From assembly GCA_900258555.1 (NCBI GenBank), contig LT984856.1, forward strand, positions 598,356-662,355: 64,000 nucleotides of DNA, given 5' to 3'. The notes below the pieces were generated by a model. The model was given only the letters and a program-made list of their open reading frames with translations, was not told the origin of the DNA and did no database searches. This stretch comes from an uncultured Desulfobacterium sp. Its GTDB lineage: Bacteria; Desulfobacterota; DSM-4660; Desulfatiglandales; Desulfatiglandaceae. Positions 8,141-15,880 of this stretch are shown piece after piece. A program made the position numbers and the translations under genes. Numbering within the stretch: the stretch's first letter is position 1; every line of letters begins with the position of its first letter.

Positions 8141-9311
8141 GATAAGGATCGTTGACGGGACCTTAAGAGAAGGGGAACAGACACCGGGGGTTATTTTCAC
8201 AAGGGATGAAAAGCTTGCAATCGCTCATGAGCTGGATCTCACCGGAGTGAGGCTTCTTGACGTGGGCATGCCCGCAGTCTCTGCTGACGAAAGAGAGGCT
8301 ATTTCCGCAATTGCAGGCGAAGGGCTTAAGGCCTCTATCGGCGTCTCAGTGAGGATGAGGCGGGAAGAGATTGAGCAGGCTGCCCATTGCAAGGCGAATG
8401 AGATATTCCTGATATGTCCTGTTAGTTACCTTCACATTGCCGAAAGACTTGGTATAGATGAAAAGGGGCTCACCGGGCTTGCCAAAGACATGGTTAACTG
8501 CGCCGCAGACAAAGGCCTGGCGGTCAATATTGCGGCTGAAGACGCAACACGGGCGGACATATCCTTTGTAATTGACTTTATCTGTATTTCCCATGAGCTG
8601 GGTGCGAAAAGCGCATTTATCTGCGATACAGTGGGGATAAGCGAGCCTTTTGCCATGAAAACCTGTATGGCGCAGGTGAAGGAGGCCGTGCCTGCGGATA
8701 TGGAGCTGGGCGTACACTGCCATAATGACCTGGGGCTTGCAACGGCAAACACCCTTGCCGCTGTTGATGCGGGTGCGAACTTGCTGTCTGTAACAGTAAA
8801 CGGCATTGGAGAGCGGGCGGGCAATGCGCCGTTACATGAAGTAGCGGTTGCGGTTGAAAAAATCTTCCATCGAAGTCCCGGCCTGGACATGCACAGTCTT
8901 TACAGGCTTTCAAGACTGGTGGAAAGGTGCTCCGGCATATTCATATCACCCCATACGCCCATAGTGGGGCTAAATGCATTTCGTCATGAGTCAGGCATAC
9001 ACGTTGACGGCATATTAAAGAACAGCAAGACCTATACGGGTCTTGATCCTGACACGGTAAACCGCCTGCCCGCCTTTGTACTGGGAAAACACACTGGCAC
9101 TCAAACCATAAGGCATTTGCTGATGCATCGCGGTTACGAAGCAAGTGAAGAAGATCTGGCAAAAATCCTGTGTCTGGTAAAGCAGAGAAAGATAGCAGGG
9201 GTCAAAAAAGAGATACACAGGATGTCAAAGGACATGGAGGCCTTTTATGACCAGTGTCTTACCTTTCCCATGGATACCTTCTGGAAGATCGTGGAAGAGG
9301 TGCTTGGATAA
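8133..9311 (+). CDS. NifV-like homocitrate synthase family enzyme
   Basis: A 392-aa DRE-TIM metallolyase that condenses acetyl-CoA with a 2-oxo acid. Key features: TLREGEQTPGV (10-20, catalytic Arg12), metal ligands His195 and His197 in GVHCHNDLG, and VNGIGERAGNAPL (222-234). The wording is closest to NifV/AksA-type homocitrate synthases; the regulatory C-terminal domain of leucine-pathway LeuA is absent and total length fits NifV. Downstream are both subunits of an aconitase-like isomerase, so the product is probably isomerised next. No nitrogenase genes and no isocitrate/isopropylmalate dehydrogenase are in the window. Alternatives are citramalate-, Re-citrate- or chain-elongating synthase; the exact 2-oxo acid is unknown. 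Confidence 0.85.
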   Translation: MNEIRIVDGTLREGEQTPGVIFTRDEKLAIAHELDLTGVRLLDVGMPAVSADEREAISAIAGEGLKASIGVSVRMRREEIEQAAHCKANEIFLICPVSYLHIAERLGIDEKGLTGLAKDMVNCAADKGLAVNIAAEDATRADISFVIDFICISHELGAKSAFICDTVGISEPFAMKTCMAQVKEAVPADMELGVHCHNDLGLATANTLAAVDAGANLLSVTVNGIGERAGNAPLHEVAVAVEKIFHRSPGLDMHSLYRLSRLVERCSGIFISPHTPIVGLNAFRHESGIHVDGILKNSKTYTGLDPDTVNRLPAFVLGKHTGTQTIRHLLMHRGYEASEEDLAKILCLVKQRKIAGVKKEIHRMSKDMEAFYDQCLTFPMDTFWKIVEEVLG

Positions 9312-9312
9312 A

Positions 9313-10560
9313 ATGGCTCAGGGGATATCAGGGGCGATAATCGAACAACACACGACCGGTGAAAAGGAGGGCGATTTTTTAGAGGTCTCTGTAGATTTTG
9401 TCCTTCTGCACGACCCCCTCTTTGCCCTGATCCTGCCCGAACTAAAGCAGCTTGAAAGGGGGATATGGGACAAAGACAAGGTCCTTGTGACGGTGGACCA
9501 CTTCGCCCCGCCATCTACAATAGAGAGGGCTAATATCGTCAGAGATGTCCTTGACTATGTAAAGGCCGAGAATATAGAAAACTGCCTTGTATATCAGGGG
9601 ATATGCCATCAGTTGCTTGTTGAGGGAAACTGGATAAATCCCGGGATGCTCGTCCTCGGCACAGACTCCCACACCACCACTGCCGGGGCCATGGGATGTC
9701 TTGCAACCGGCATGGGTTCAACCGACATCCTTTACACACTTGTAACGGGAAAGACATGGCTCAGACCGCCAAAGGCGGTCCGGGTGGACCTGAATAAGGC
9801 TATGCCCCCTTACCTCATGGGCAAGGACGTAATTCTTGATCTCCTGGGTAGATATGGCGAGGCCGGCTTTGTATATCAGGCTCTGGAGTTTTATGACAAT
9901 GATGCCGCGGTGAAGATGGATGACAGGTTTGCCATCTGTAATATGGTGGTAGAGGGTGGCGCCAAAACCGGCCTTTTTTTCCCCGATGATATCACCCGCA
10001 AATATATTATCCAAAGGCAGGGAGCAGACACAGCCCCCTGGTCTATTCCAGATCATAAGCCTGTATATGACAGGACCATGGAGCTGGATCTTTCCGCCAT
10101 GACTCCGAAGCTGGCATTGCCTTCAAGCCCTGCCAATGTCTGTCATGTTGCTGGCGCAGGCCCTGTATCAATTGATCAGGTGTATATAGGTTCGTGCACA
10201 GGGGGAAGGTTGGAGGACCTGAAGGCCGCATCCATAATATTAAAAGATAAAAGAATTGCAAAGGGGATGAGGCTGCTTGTATCCCCCGCCTCCCAGACTA
10301 TATACAGAGACGCCATCAATTGCGGCTACATCCAGGACATACTGGATGCAGGAGGAATAATTCTCAATCCCAGTTGCGGGTTGTGCGGGGGTATAGATAA
10401 GGGGATACTGGCAGCAGATGAAACATGCCTGAGCACCTCCAACAGAAATTTTCAGGGCAGGATGGGAGACCCTGCTTCGCGTGTATATCTTGCATCCGCC
10501 CTGACCGCCGCGGCTTGCGCCATTGCCGGCAGGATCATTGACCCCAGGGAGGTGTTATGA
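9313..10560 (+). CDS. aconitase-superfamily isomerase, large subunit (LeuC/homoaconitase type)
   Basis: A 415-aa [4Fe-4S] dehydratase large subunit that would interconvert a 2-hydroxy and a 3-hydroxy acid. I start it at the ATG at 9313, one base after the preceding stop; the longer frame from 9247 would run back inside the synthase gene. Cluster ligands are present in IGSCTGGRLEDL and NPSCGLCGG, and substrate/fold motifs in VTVDHFAPP, GICHQLL and GTDSHTTTAGAMG. The common GSCTNGR reads GSCTGGR here. Its last codons overlap the small-subunit start (ATGA). The leucine enzyme is an unlikely identity, since no leuA or leuB accompanies it. Confidence 0.87.
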   Translation: MAQGISGAIIEQHTTGEKEGDFLEVSVDFVLLHDPLFALILPELKQLERGIWDKDKVLVTVDHFAPPSTIERANIVRDVLDYVKAENIENCLVYQGICHQLLVEGNWINPGMLVLGTDSHTTTAGAMGCLATGMGSTDILYTLVTGKTWLRPPKAVRVDLNKAMPPYLMGKDVILDLLGRYGEAGFVYQALEFYDNDAAVKMDDRFAICNMVVEGGAKTGLFFPDDITRKYIIQRQGADTAPWSIPDHKPVYDRTMELDLSAMTPKLALPSSPANVCHVAGAGPVSIDQVYIGSCTGGRLEDLKAASIILKDKRIAKGMRLLVSPASQTIYRDAINCGYIQDILDAGGIILNPSCGLCGGIDKGILAADETCLSTSNRNFQGRMGDPASRVYLASALTAAACAIAGRIIDPREVL

Positions 10561-11078
10561 CAGGCACTGAAATCTCAGGCAGGGTCTGGCGCCTTGGTGA
10601 CAACATCAACACAGATCTCATACATCCTCCATCGTGCTTCAGCCTGGATGAGGATAAGATCAAGGCCGGGATCTATGTGGGGATGAACCGCTTGGAGAGG
10701 CATGATAACAGCCCTTTTCCGGCCTGGGATCTGATCATAGTCGCAGGCGAAAACTTCGGCTGCGGTTCAAGCCGCGAGACATCCGTCAGGGCCCTATTTT
10801 CATTGGGCGTAAGGGCGATTGTGGCAAAGTCATTTGCCAGGATCTTTTACAGGAGTCTGGTCAATCGCGGCATCGCCCCTATTGAATGCAGCAGTATTTA
10901 TAGCAGTGTATCAGATGGCGACATGATTACTGTCTCCATGTCTGAAGGGCACATACGGCTTGAAAATACTACGTACATACAATTTGCTCCTTTAGACCCG
11001 CACATAAAAAAAATCCTGGAATGCGGCGGCCTTGTTTCATATCTGAAAAGAGAACTTAAAGGTCACAATCTTGTTTAA
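10557..11078 (+). CDS. aconitase-superfamily isomerase, small subunit (LeuD/homoaconitase type)
   Basis: A 173-aa swivel-domain subunit, four-base ATGA overlap with the large subunit. The core motifs GDNINTDLI (14-22), GENFGCGSSRE (about 64-74) and AKSFARIFYRSLVNRGI are intact. The substrate-specificity loop after NTD, which normally reads like PARYL followed by a short hydrophobic or Arg-containing stretch in isopropylmalate isomerase and homoaconitase, reads PPSCFSLDED here (24-33). I therefore would not assign leucine or lysine pathway substrate; the loop suggests a different acid. Together with the large subunit it should form the active enzyme. Confidence 0.86.
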   Translation: MTGTEISGRVWRLGDNINTDLIHPPSCFSLDEDKIKAGIYVGMNRLERHDNSPFPAWDLIIVAGENFGCGSSRETSVRALFSLGVRAIVAKSFARIFYRSLVNRGIAPIECSSIYSSVSDGDMITVSMSEGHIRLENTTYIQFAPLDPHIKKILECGGLVSYLKRELKGHNLV

Positions 11079-12321
11079 TGAATATTTCAAGCGTGGCGAT
11101 GAAGCCTGCGGGCAAGACCTTGGCAGCGAAGGACGTGCACACGGTAATAACCGCCATGACCTGGTGAACAATTCATCCTTCAGGGCCGATTGGATGCCCG
11201 CCATCCTCCTTGGAACATATACTGTCACAACAGCGATAATGTATTTTTTTATCGTTGTCTTTTTTAAGGAGGAATTAAAATTTTCCGCCTTACAGATAGG
11301 CATCCTGTTTTCTATCCAGGCCGTTACAGGGATACTCGCCTCATTTCCCGCAGGGATGGGAAACGACCGGTTTTCAAGCCGCACGCTGATTGCAAGTGGT
11401 CTGTTGAGCCAGGCAGTGTGTTTCTTTTTGATGAGCGTTATAACATCTTTTGTGCCTTTCGCAATCGTCTTCACGTCCTGGTCCATGTTCAGTTGGGTCT
11501 TTCGCCTCAGCATAGATGTCTATTTTCTCAAAAGCAATGACAAAGATGCAATTGGACGCAGGATCGGGTTTTTCCAGGCATGGCGATTTATCGGAATGAC
11601 GGCAGGTACTGTCTTTGCAGGATATCTTGTCTCCGGCCTGGATTTCAAAATGAGTTTCAGGGTAATCGGACTTATCTGCCTTGGACTCTCATTTCTTGCG
11701 GGTCTTATGCCCGTTACGGCCACGAGCCTGGTCAGGCTTGCAGATTACAGGGCGGACTTTGTAAATAAAAGGGTATTGTTATTTGCAGCGTGGATGCTTC
11801 TATTCGCCACCCATTGGGGGGCGGAGCAGACCAGCTACGGTCTTTTTCTAAGAAAAGACCTTGGTCTGTCTTTTTCAGGCATGGGCCTGTATATCAGCGC
11901 AGAATACATAGTAATAGTCCTGACCCTCCTTTTTTTGGGAGGGACAATAGCCGGGGGGAAAAACTTCAGAAGATTCGCTGTCTGGGGTCTTGTGGCCTCA
12001 GGCATCGGACACATGGGGATGGTTATAAAACCTGTGTATATATCGCTGATGTTCAGGATGATCCACGGGCTAGGAGACGGTCTTATCATCCTGGTACAAT
12101 ACTATGGGATTTCAAAACTGTTTTCCCTGGAACACCTGGGCGGCAACACCGGCCTTATAAGCCTTGTATTGATGATCGGCTATTGCATAGGGGCCATGAT
12201 CTACAGCCCCATAGGAGAAACATTCGGCTACGGATATCCCTTATGTATAAGCGGCCTTCTGACCATCCTGCTGATAGCTCCCCTGCTGCATCATAGGCCA
12301 TCGGCCAGATCCATTAACTAA
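11071..12321 (+). CDS. MFS transporter
   Basis: A 416-aa integral membrane protein with about 12 hydrophobic segments starting near residue 43 (WMPAILLGTYTVTTAIMYFF) and a cytoplasmic loop after the second helix (PAGMGNDRFSSRT) of the major-facilitator type. The start is uncertain: a TTG at 11071 overlaps the small-subunit stop by 8 bases, but the first 40 residues are polar and the true start may lie further in, e.g. the GTG near 11164. Position in the operon suggests export or uptake of the pathway's acid; that is inference. Confidence 0.8.
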   Translation: MFNEYFKRGDEACGQDLGSEGRAHGNNRHDLVNNSSFRADWMPAILLGTYTVTTAIMYFFIVVFFKEELKFSALQIGILFSIQAVTGILASFPAGMGNDRFSSRTLIASGLLSQAVCFFLMSVITSFVPFAIVFTSWSMFSWVFRLSIDVYFLKSNDKDAIGRRIGFFQAWRFIGMTAGTVFAGYLVSGLDFKMSFRVIGLICLGLSFLAGLMPVTATSLVRLADYRADFVNKRVLLFAAWMLLFATHWGAEQTSYGLFLRKDLGLSFSGMGLYISAEYIVIVLTLLFLGGTIAGGKNFRRFAVWGLVASGIGHMGMVIKPVYISLMFRMIHGLGDGLIILVQYYGISKLFSLEHLGGNTGLISLVLMIGYCIGAMIYSPIGETFGYGYPLCISGLLTILLIAPLLHHRPSARSIN

Positions 12322-12335
12322 ATAAAAGAGCAAGC

Positions 12336-14015
12336 ATGTTTCTACCCACATCTCAAAAAGAAATGAGAGCTCGCGGCTGGGATGGCCTTGATGTCATACT
12401 TATAACAGGTGATACCTATGTGGACTCATCTTACATTGGTGTCGCTGTCATCGGAAAAACCTTGGTCGCGGCAGGCTACAGGGTGGGAATCATTTCACAA
12501 CCGAATATCGCAAGCGACGAGGATATCGCCAGACTGGGCGAGCCAAGTCTTTTCTGGGGTGTAACCTCAGGCTGCATGGACTCGATGATCGCCAACTATA
12601 CGGCAACTAAAAAGAGGCGAAAAAGCGATGATCTCACTGCAGGCGGCAAGAATAACAAGCGACCTGATCGCGCAGTGATTGTTTACACCAACCTGATCCG
12701 CAGGTATTTCAACAAGACAGTCCCTGTCATTATAGGCGGTATGGAGGCCAGCCTCCGACGCGTTTCACATTACGACTACTGGTCTGATTCTGTCCGCCGC
12801 TCCATACTCTTTGATGCCAAAGCAGACATCCTTGTCTACGGTATGGGAGAAAAGACCATTATAGAGCTGACAGGCCGTATAAAGAAAGGGGAACCACTTC
12901 AAGATGTTCGCGGCATATGCTACATCTCAAGGGAAAGACCAGACGGGTTTCTATCTCTGCCGTCTCATGCCGAGGTAGTAAAGTACAAAGAGTCATTCAG
13001 GCATATGTTTCAGATTTTCTATGACAACAGTGACCCAATAAACGCAAAAGGGTTATGCCAGAAGCAGGATACCCGCTACCTGATACAAAACCGGCCGCAG
13101 GCATTGCCGACAACACAAGAGCTGGACGGCATTTATGAACTTGATTATGAACGGGATGCGCATCCTGACTCTTTTAAGGGTGGTCCGGTGCCTGCCCTTG
13201 AGACCATCCGCTTTGGCCTTACGACCCATAGGGGCTGCTACGGTGAATGCAACTTCTGCACTATAGCAATACATCAGGGCCGGACCATAATCGAACGGAG
13301 CGAGGACTCCGTTTTGAGAGAGGCCCAAAGGCTGCCGCAGCACCCTAAATTTAAAGGCGTTATACAGGACGTAGGCGGTCCTACCGCCAATATGTACGGC
13401 ATAGATTGCGAACGGAAAAAGGTGCGGGGCGCATGCATGAGAAAACGATGCCTGACGCCCTCTGCATGTAAGCATCTGCCCGTCAGCCACAGCAGACAGA
13501 TTGAGCTTCTGAAAAGGCTCGGGCGATTGCCAGGGGTGAAAAAAGTCTTTATCGGCTCCGGTATTCGTCATGATCTTGTCCTTCAGGACGAGACCTATGG
13601 TCAGAAATACCTTGAAGAGATTATCAGACATCACATCTCAGGCCAGTTGAAAATCGCACCTGAGCACTCAGAAGATCATATCCTGCGCCTCATGGGAAAG
13701 CCAGGCTCTGATATGTTCAGACGGTTTGTTACACTTTATGATGAGACTAACAGGGCATTAAAGAAAAGGCAATTTCTGACCTGCTATTTTATTGCAGCCT
13801 ACCCGGGATGCACCATGGAAGACATGGGCAAACTAAAGCGCTTTATCGGCAAAGTCTTAAAATTCAGACCTGAACAGATCCAGATCTTCACCCCCTCGCC
13901 TTCAACGTTTGCAACCATGATGTACTATACAGAAGAAACTCCTGGTGGAAAAAGGCTTTTTGTTGAAAAGGACAAAAGGAAAAAAGAATTGCAGAAACGG
14001 AAGCTGATATTATAG
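12336..14015 (+). CDS. YgiQ family radical SAM protein
   Basis: A 559-aa member of the YgiQ (UPF0313) family. N-terminal domain with ILITGDTYVDSSYIG and IIGGMEASLRRVSHYDYW, then the radical SAM motif Cys301-x3-Cys305-x2-Cys308 (THRGCYGECNFC), a cysteine-rich insert (CMRKRCLTPSACKHL) and KIAPEHSEDHILRLMGKPG. Length is slightly short of the usual 600-plus residues. Biochemical role of the family is not settled. It begins 14 bases after the MFS gene, so it is probably the last gene of this operon, but YgiQ is widespread and may be only a passenger. The 14016-14216 gap holds the promoter for the next gene. Confidence 0.88.
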   Translation: MFLPTSQKEMRARGWDGLDVILITGDTYVDSSYIGVAVIGKTLVAAGYRVGIISQPNIASDEDIARLGEPSLFWGVTSGCMDSMIANYTATKKRRKSDDLTAGGKNNKRPDRAVIVYTNLIRRYFNKTVPVIIGGMEASLRRVSHYDYWSDSVRRSILFDAKADILVYGMGEKTIIELTGRIKKGEPLQDVRGICYISRERPDGFLSLPSHAEVVKYKESFRHMFQIFYDNSDPINAKGLCQKQDTRYLIQNRPQALPTTQELDGIYELDYERDAHPDSFKGGPVPALETIRFGLTTHRGCYGECNFCTIAIHQGRTIIERSEDSVLREAQRLPQHPKFKGVIQDVGGPTANMYGIDCERKKVRGACMRKRCLTPSACKHLPVSHSRQIELLKRLGRLPGVKKVFIGSGIRHDLVLQDETYGQKYLEEIIRHHISGQLKIAPEHSEDHILRLMGKPGSDMFRRFVTLYDETNRALKKRQFLTCYFIAAYPGCTMEDMGKLKRFIGKVLKFRPEQIQIFTPSPSTFATMMYYTEETPGGKRLFVEKDKRKKELQKRKLIL

Positions 14016-14156
14016 AATTTATTTTTCCAAGGATTGAATTACCCTTTCTTTGTAAAAATGGGACTGTATGCCTTCGCATCCGGCTGGATTATTCTCTGTT
14101 ATTGTCGTTGTAAGATCATTAACATGTACTCTCAAAGACAAACGGATAAGTTTCCA

Positions 14157-14185
14157 TTGTCATTATTGGCTTGTGTTGGTATAAT
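14157..14185 (+). promoter_or_regulatory. sigma-70-type promoter of the Kdp-linked regulator
   Basis: TTGTCA (14157-14162), 17-base spacer, TATAAT (14180-14185). It ends about 31 bases before the TTG start of the response regulator, so the regulator appears to be transcribed by the housekeeping sigma factor. Confidence 0.7.
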
Positions 14186-14216
14186 ATCACATACATAACT
14201 GCATGTAACTTACGAT

Positions 14217-15593
14217 TTGAGTGTAGAGAAATTAGTGATTAATAGCGAAAACAAATCCGCCGGCCTCAGCATCTTGATTGTAGATGACGAGGCAAATATC
14301 CGAAAGACGCTCTCGGTCTGCCTGGAGTCACGCGGGCATCGGGCGACGTCGGTCAGCAATGGGAAAGATGCCCGGGCGGAAGCGGAACGGCAGGTGTTTG
14401 ACATGGTCTTTTTGGACCTGAGGTTGGGAACTGAAAACGGTCTTGATCTGATCCCATCCCTTCTTGGTGCATGCCCCTGGCTCAAGATAGTAGTCATCAC
14501 CGCCTATGCCTCGATAGACACCGCAGTGGAGGCCATGAGGCGGGGGGCGACTGATTATATCCCCAAACCCTTCACCCCCGGTCAGGTGGAACTGGTTATC
14601 GAACGGGCGGAAACGGTCCGGGGCATGGAACAGCGCATTGCTGCACTGAAAGAGGACATCGAGCGGCTGCATCCGGAGGTGTCATTTTCTTCCCGATATC
14701 CTGAAATGCAGCGCGCCATGGAGCTTGCCCGGCAGGTGGCTGCATCAGAGGCGGTTATTCTGCTCAGGGGGCCGAGCGGCACCGGCAAGACCGTGCTTGC
14801 CCGCGCCATTCACGGCTGGAGCCGCAGGGCGGCCAAACCTCTCGGCATCATATCCTGCCCTACACTGAGCCCGCAGCTTTTGGAAAGTGAACTCTTCGGT
14901 CATGTCAAAGGCGCCTTCACCGGTGCGCTTCGGGATAATCCTGGCCGTGTTGCCGCCTGTGAAGGCGGCACCCTACTTCTGGACGAGATCGGAGATCTGC
15001 CTCCCGCGATTCAGCCCAAGCTCCTTCGCTTTATTCAAGATCGCGAATACGAGCGGGTGGGAGATCAACAGACAAGAAAGGCCGACGTACGCATCATTAC
15101 CGCAACGAATACGGATCTGGATAAGGCGGTAAAAGAAGGCCGTTTCAGGGAAGACCTGTATTATCGGCTTAATGTCATACAGATTGATTTACCCCCCCTG
15201 GCCGATCGCCCCGATGACGTGGAAACACTCGCGAAAAACATGTTGGGCTTTTTCGGTGCACAGAATCACAAGGTATTTAGAGGCATGAGCGAGGAGGCCG
15301 TCAGCGCGCTCAGAAACTATGCCTGGCCGGGAAACGTCCGCGAGCTGCGCAATGTTATCGAAAGGGCCGCCATCCTTTGTATGACAGATGTCGTCGGAAT
15401 TGAGCATCTGCCTGCTTCAATCGCCCTTCGCACCCCCCCTGTTCAACTGGGAGACCACACCTCTTTGGAGGTGATCGAGGAAAACCATATCCGCCGCATT
15501 ATTGCATCTACCAGATCCTTACAGGAAGCGGCGGATATCTTGGGCATTGATCAGGCCACACTCTGGCGTAAGCGAAAGCAATACGGCATCTGA
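14217..15593 (+). CDS. NtrC-type sigma-54 response regulator linked to kdp
   Basis: A 458-aa enhancer-binding protein: receiver 18-130 with Asp67 (MVFLDLRLG), Thr and Lys117; AAA+ domain about 155-395 with Walker A GPSGTGKT (185-192), an exact GAFTGA loop (232-237) and Walker B TLLLDEIGD; Fis-type helix-turn-helix in the last 40 residues (LQEAADILGIDQATLWRKR). The start is a TTG at 14217 or the GTG at 14235; neither has a strong ribosome site. It precedes a histidine kinase and the kdp genes, whose promoter is of the -24/-12 class, so it most likely activates them. Canonical KdpE is an OmpR-type regulator, which makes this arrangement unusual. Confidence 0.92.
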   Translation: MSVEKLVINSENKSAGLSILIVDDEANIRKTLSVCLESRGHRATSVSNGKDARAEAERQVFDMVFLDLRLGTENGLDLIPSLLGACPWLKIVVITAYASIDTAVEAMRRGATDYIPKPFTPGQVELVIERAETVRGMEQRIAALKEDIERLHPEVSFSSRYPEMQRAMELARQVAASEAVILLRGPSGTGKTVLARAIHGWSRRAAKPLGIISCPTLSPQLLESELFGHVKGAFTGALRDNPGRVAACEGGTLLLDEIGDLPPAIQPKLLRFIQDREYERVGDQQTRKADVRIITATNTDLDKAVKEGRFREDLYYRLNVIQIDLPPLADRPDDVETLAKNMLGFFGAQNHKVFRGMSEEAVSALRNYAWPGNVRELRNVIERAAILCMTDVVGIEHLPASIALRTPPVQLGDHTSLEVIEENHIRRIIASTRSLQEAADILGIDQATLWRKRKQYGI

Positions 15594-15595
15594 TA

Positions 15596-15719
15596 ATACC
15601 AAGTCGCATTCAAATTTTAGCTGTGCTGGCTTCGTCGGTTTTGTCCTCGACGTATTAGACATACGCCTGCGGGTAAGCCTCCTTGCCGACTTGCTATCTC
15701 TTTGAATGCAACTTGGTAT
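15596..15719. repeat. 124-bp palindromic MITE-like element
   Basis: The ends are inverted repeats of 19 bases (15596-15614 and 15701-15719; ATACCAAGT at the left, ACTTGGTAT at the right) with one mismatch. The interior is GC-richer and itself partly self-complementary (GTCGG near 15638, CCGAC near 15686). It starts three bases after the regulator stop codon and has no reading frame. It looks like a small non-autonomous mobile hairpin. No second copy is visible in this window. Confidence 0.6.
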
Positions 15720-15750
15720 CAGGTCCCCTTTGCGTAGCATTGTATTTTGC

Positions 15751-15791
15751 AAGGTCATTTTCGAGACATTCTTGTCTATTACAAGGACCTT
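15751..15791. promoter_or_regulatory. nested palindrome, possible activator site for the kdp promoter
   Basis: Inner palindrome AGACATTCTTGTCT (15764-15777) inside outer arms AAGGTC (15751-15756) and GACCTT (15786-15791). Its centre lies about 96 bases before the predicted transcription start at 15866, the distance usual for sigma-54 enhancer sites. Inference only. Confidence 0.4.
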
Positions 15792-15840
15792 ATCTTTCTA
15801 TCTAAACGTATCTATTTGATATAACTGGCATTAGACATCC

Positions 15841-15854
15841 GGCACACTGTTTGC
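15841..15854 (+). promoter_or_regulatory. sigma-54 promoter of the histidine kinase-kdp operon
   Basis: CGGCACACTGTTTGCT: GG-N10-GC with near-consensus -24 (GGCAC) and -12 (TTGCT) boxes. Predicted transcription start near 15866 leaves a 15-nt leader that contains AAAGGA before the ATG at 15881. Confidence 0.8.
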
Positions 15855-15880
15855 TCATAAATGTCATAAAGGACACACTT

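Noticed and set aside
9247-9312. Upstream start for the aconitase large subunit
   Set aside because: It would lie inside the synthase gene; the ATG at 9313 directly follows the stop and fits the family N-terminus.
8133-11078. Leucine biosynthesis operon (leuA-leuC-leuD)
   Set aside because: The synthase lacks the LeuA regulatory domain and reads like NifV, no leuB is present, and the small-subunit loop is atypical.
11079-11168. Small ORF from ATG 11079 between the isomerase and the MFS gene
   Set aside because: A 29-codon frame in another register with no ribosome site beyond the general upstream sequence and no recognisable features.
15851-15880. Longer start (TTG 15851) for the kdp-linked histidine kinase
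   Set aside because: These bases form the -12 box and leader of the sigma-54 promoter; the ATG at 15881 has a well-spaced AAAGGA.
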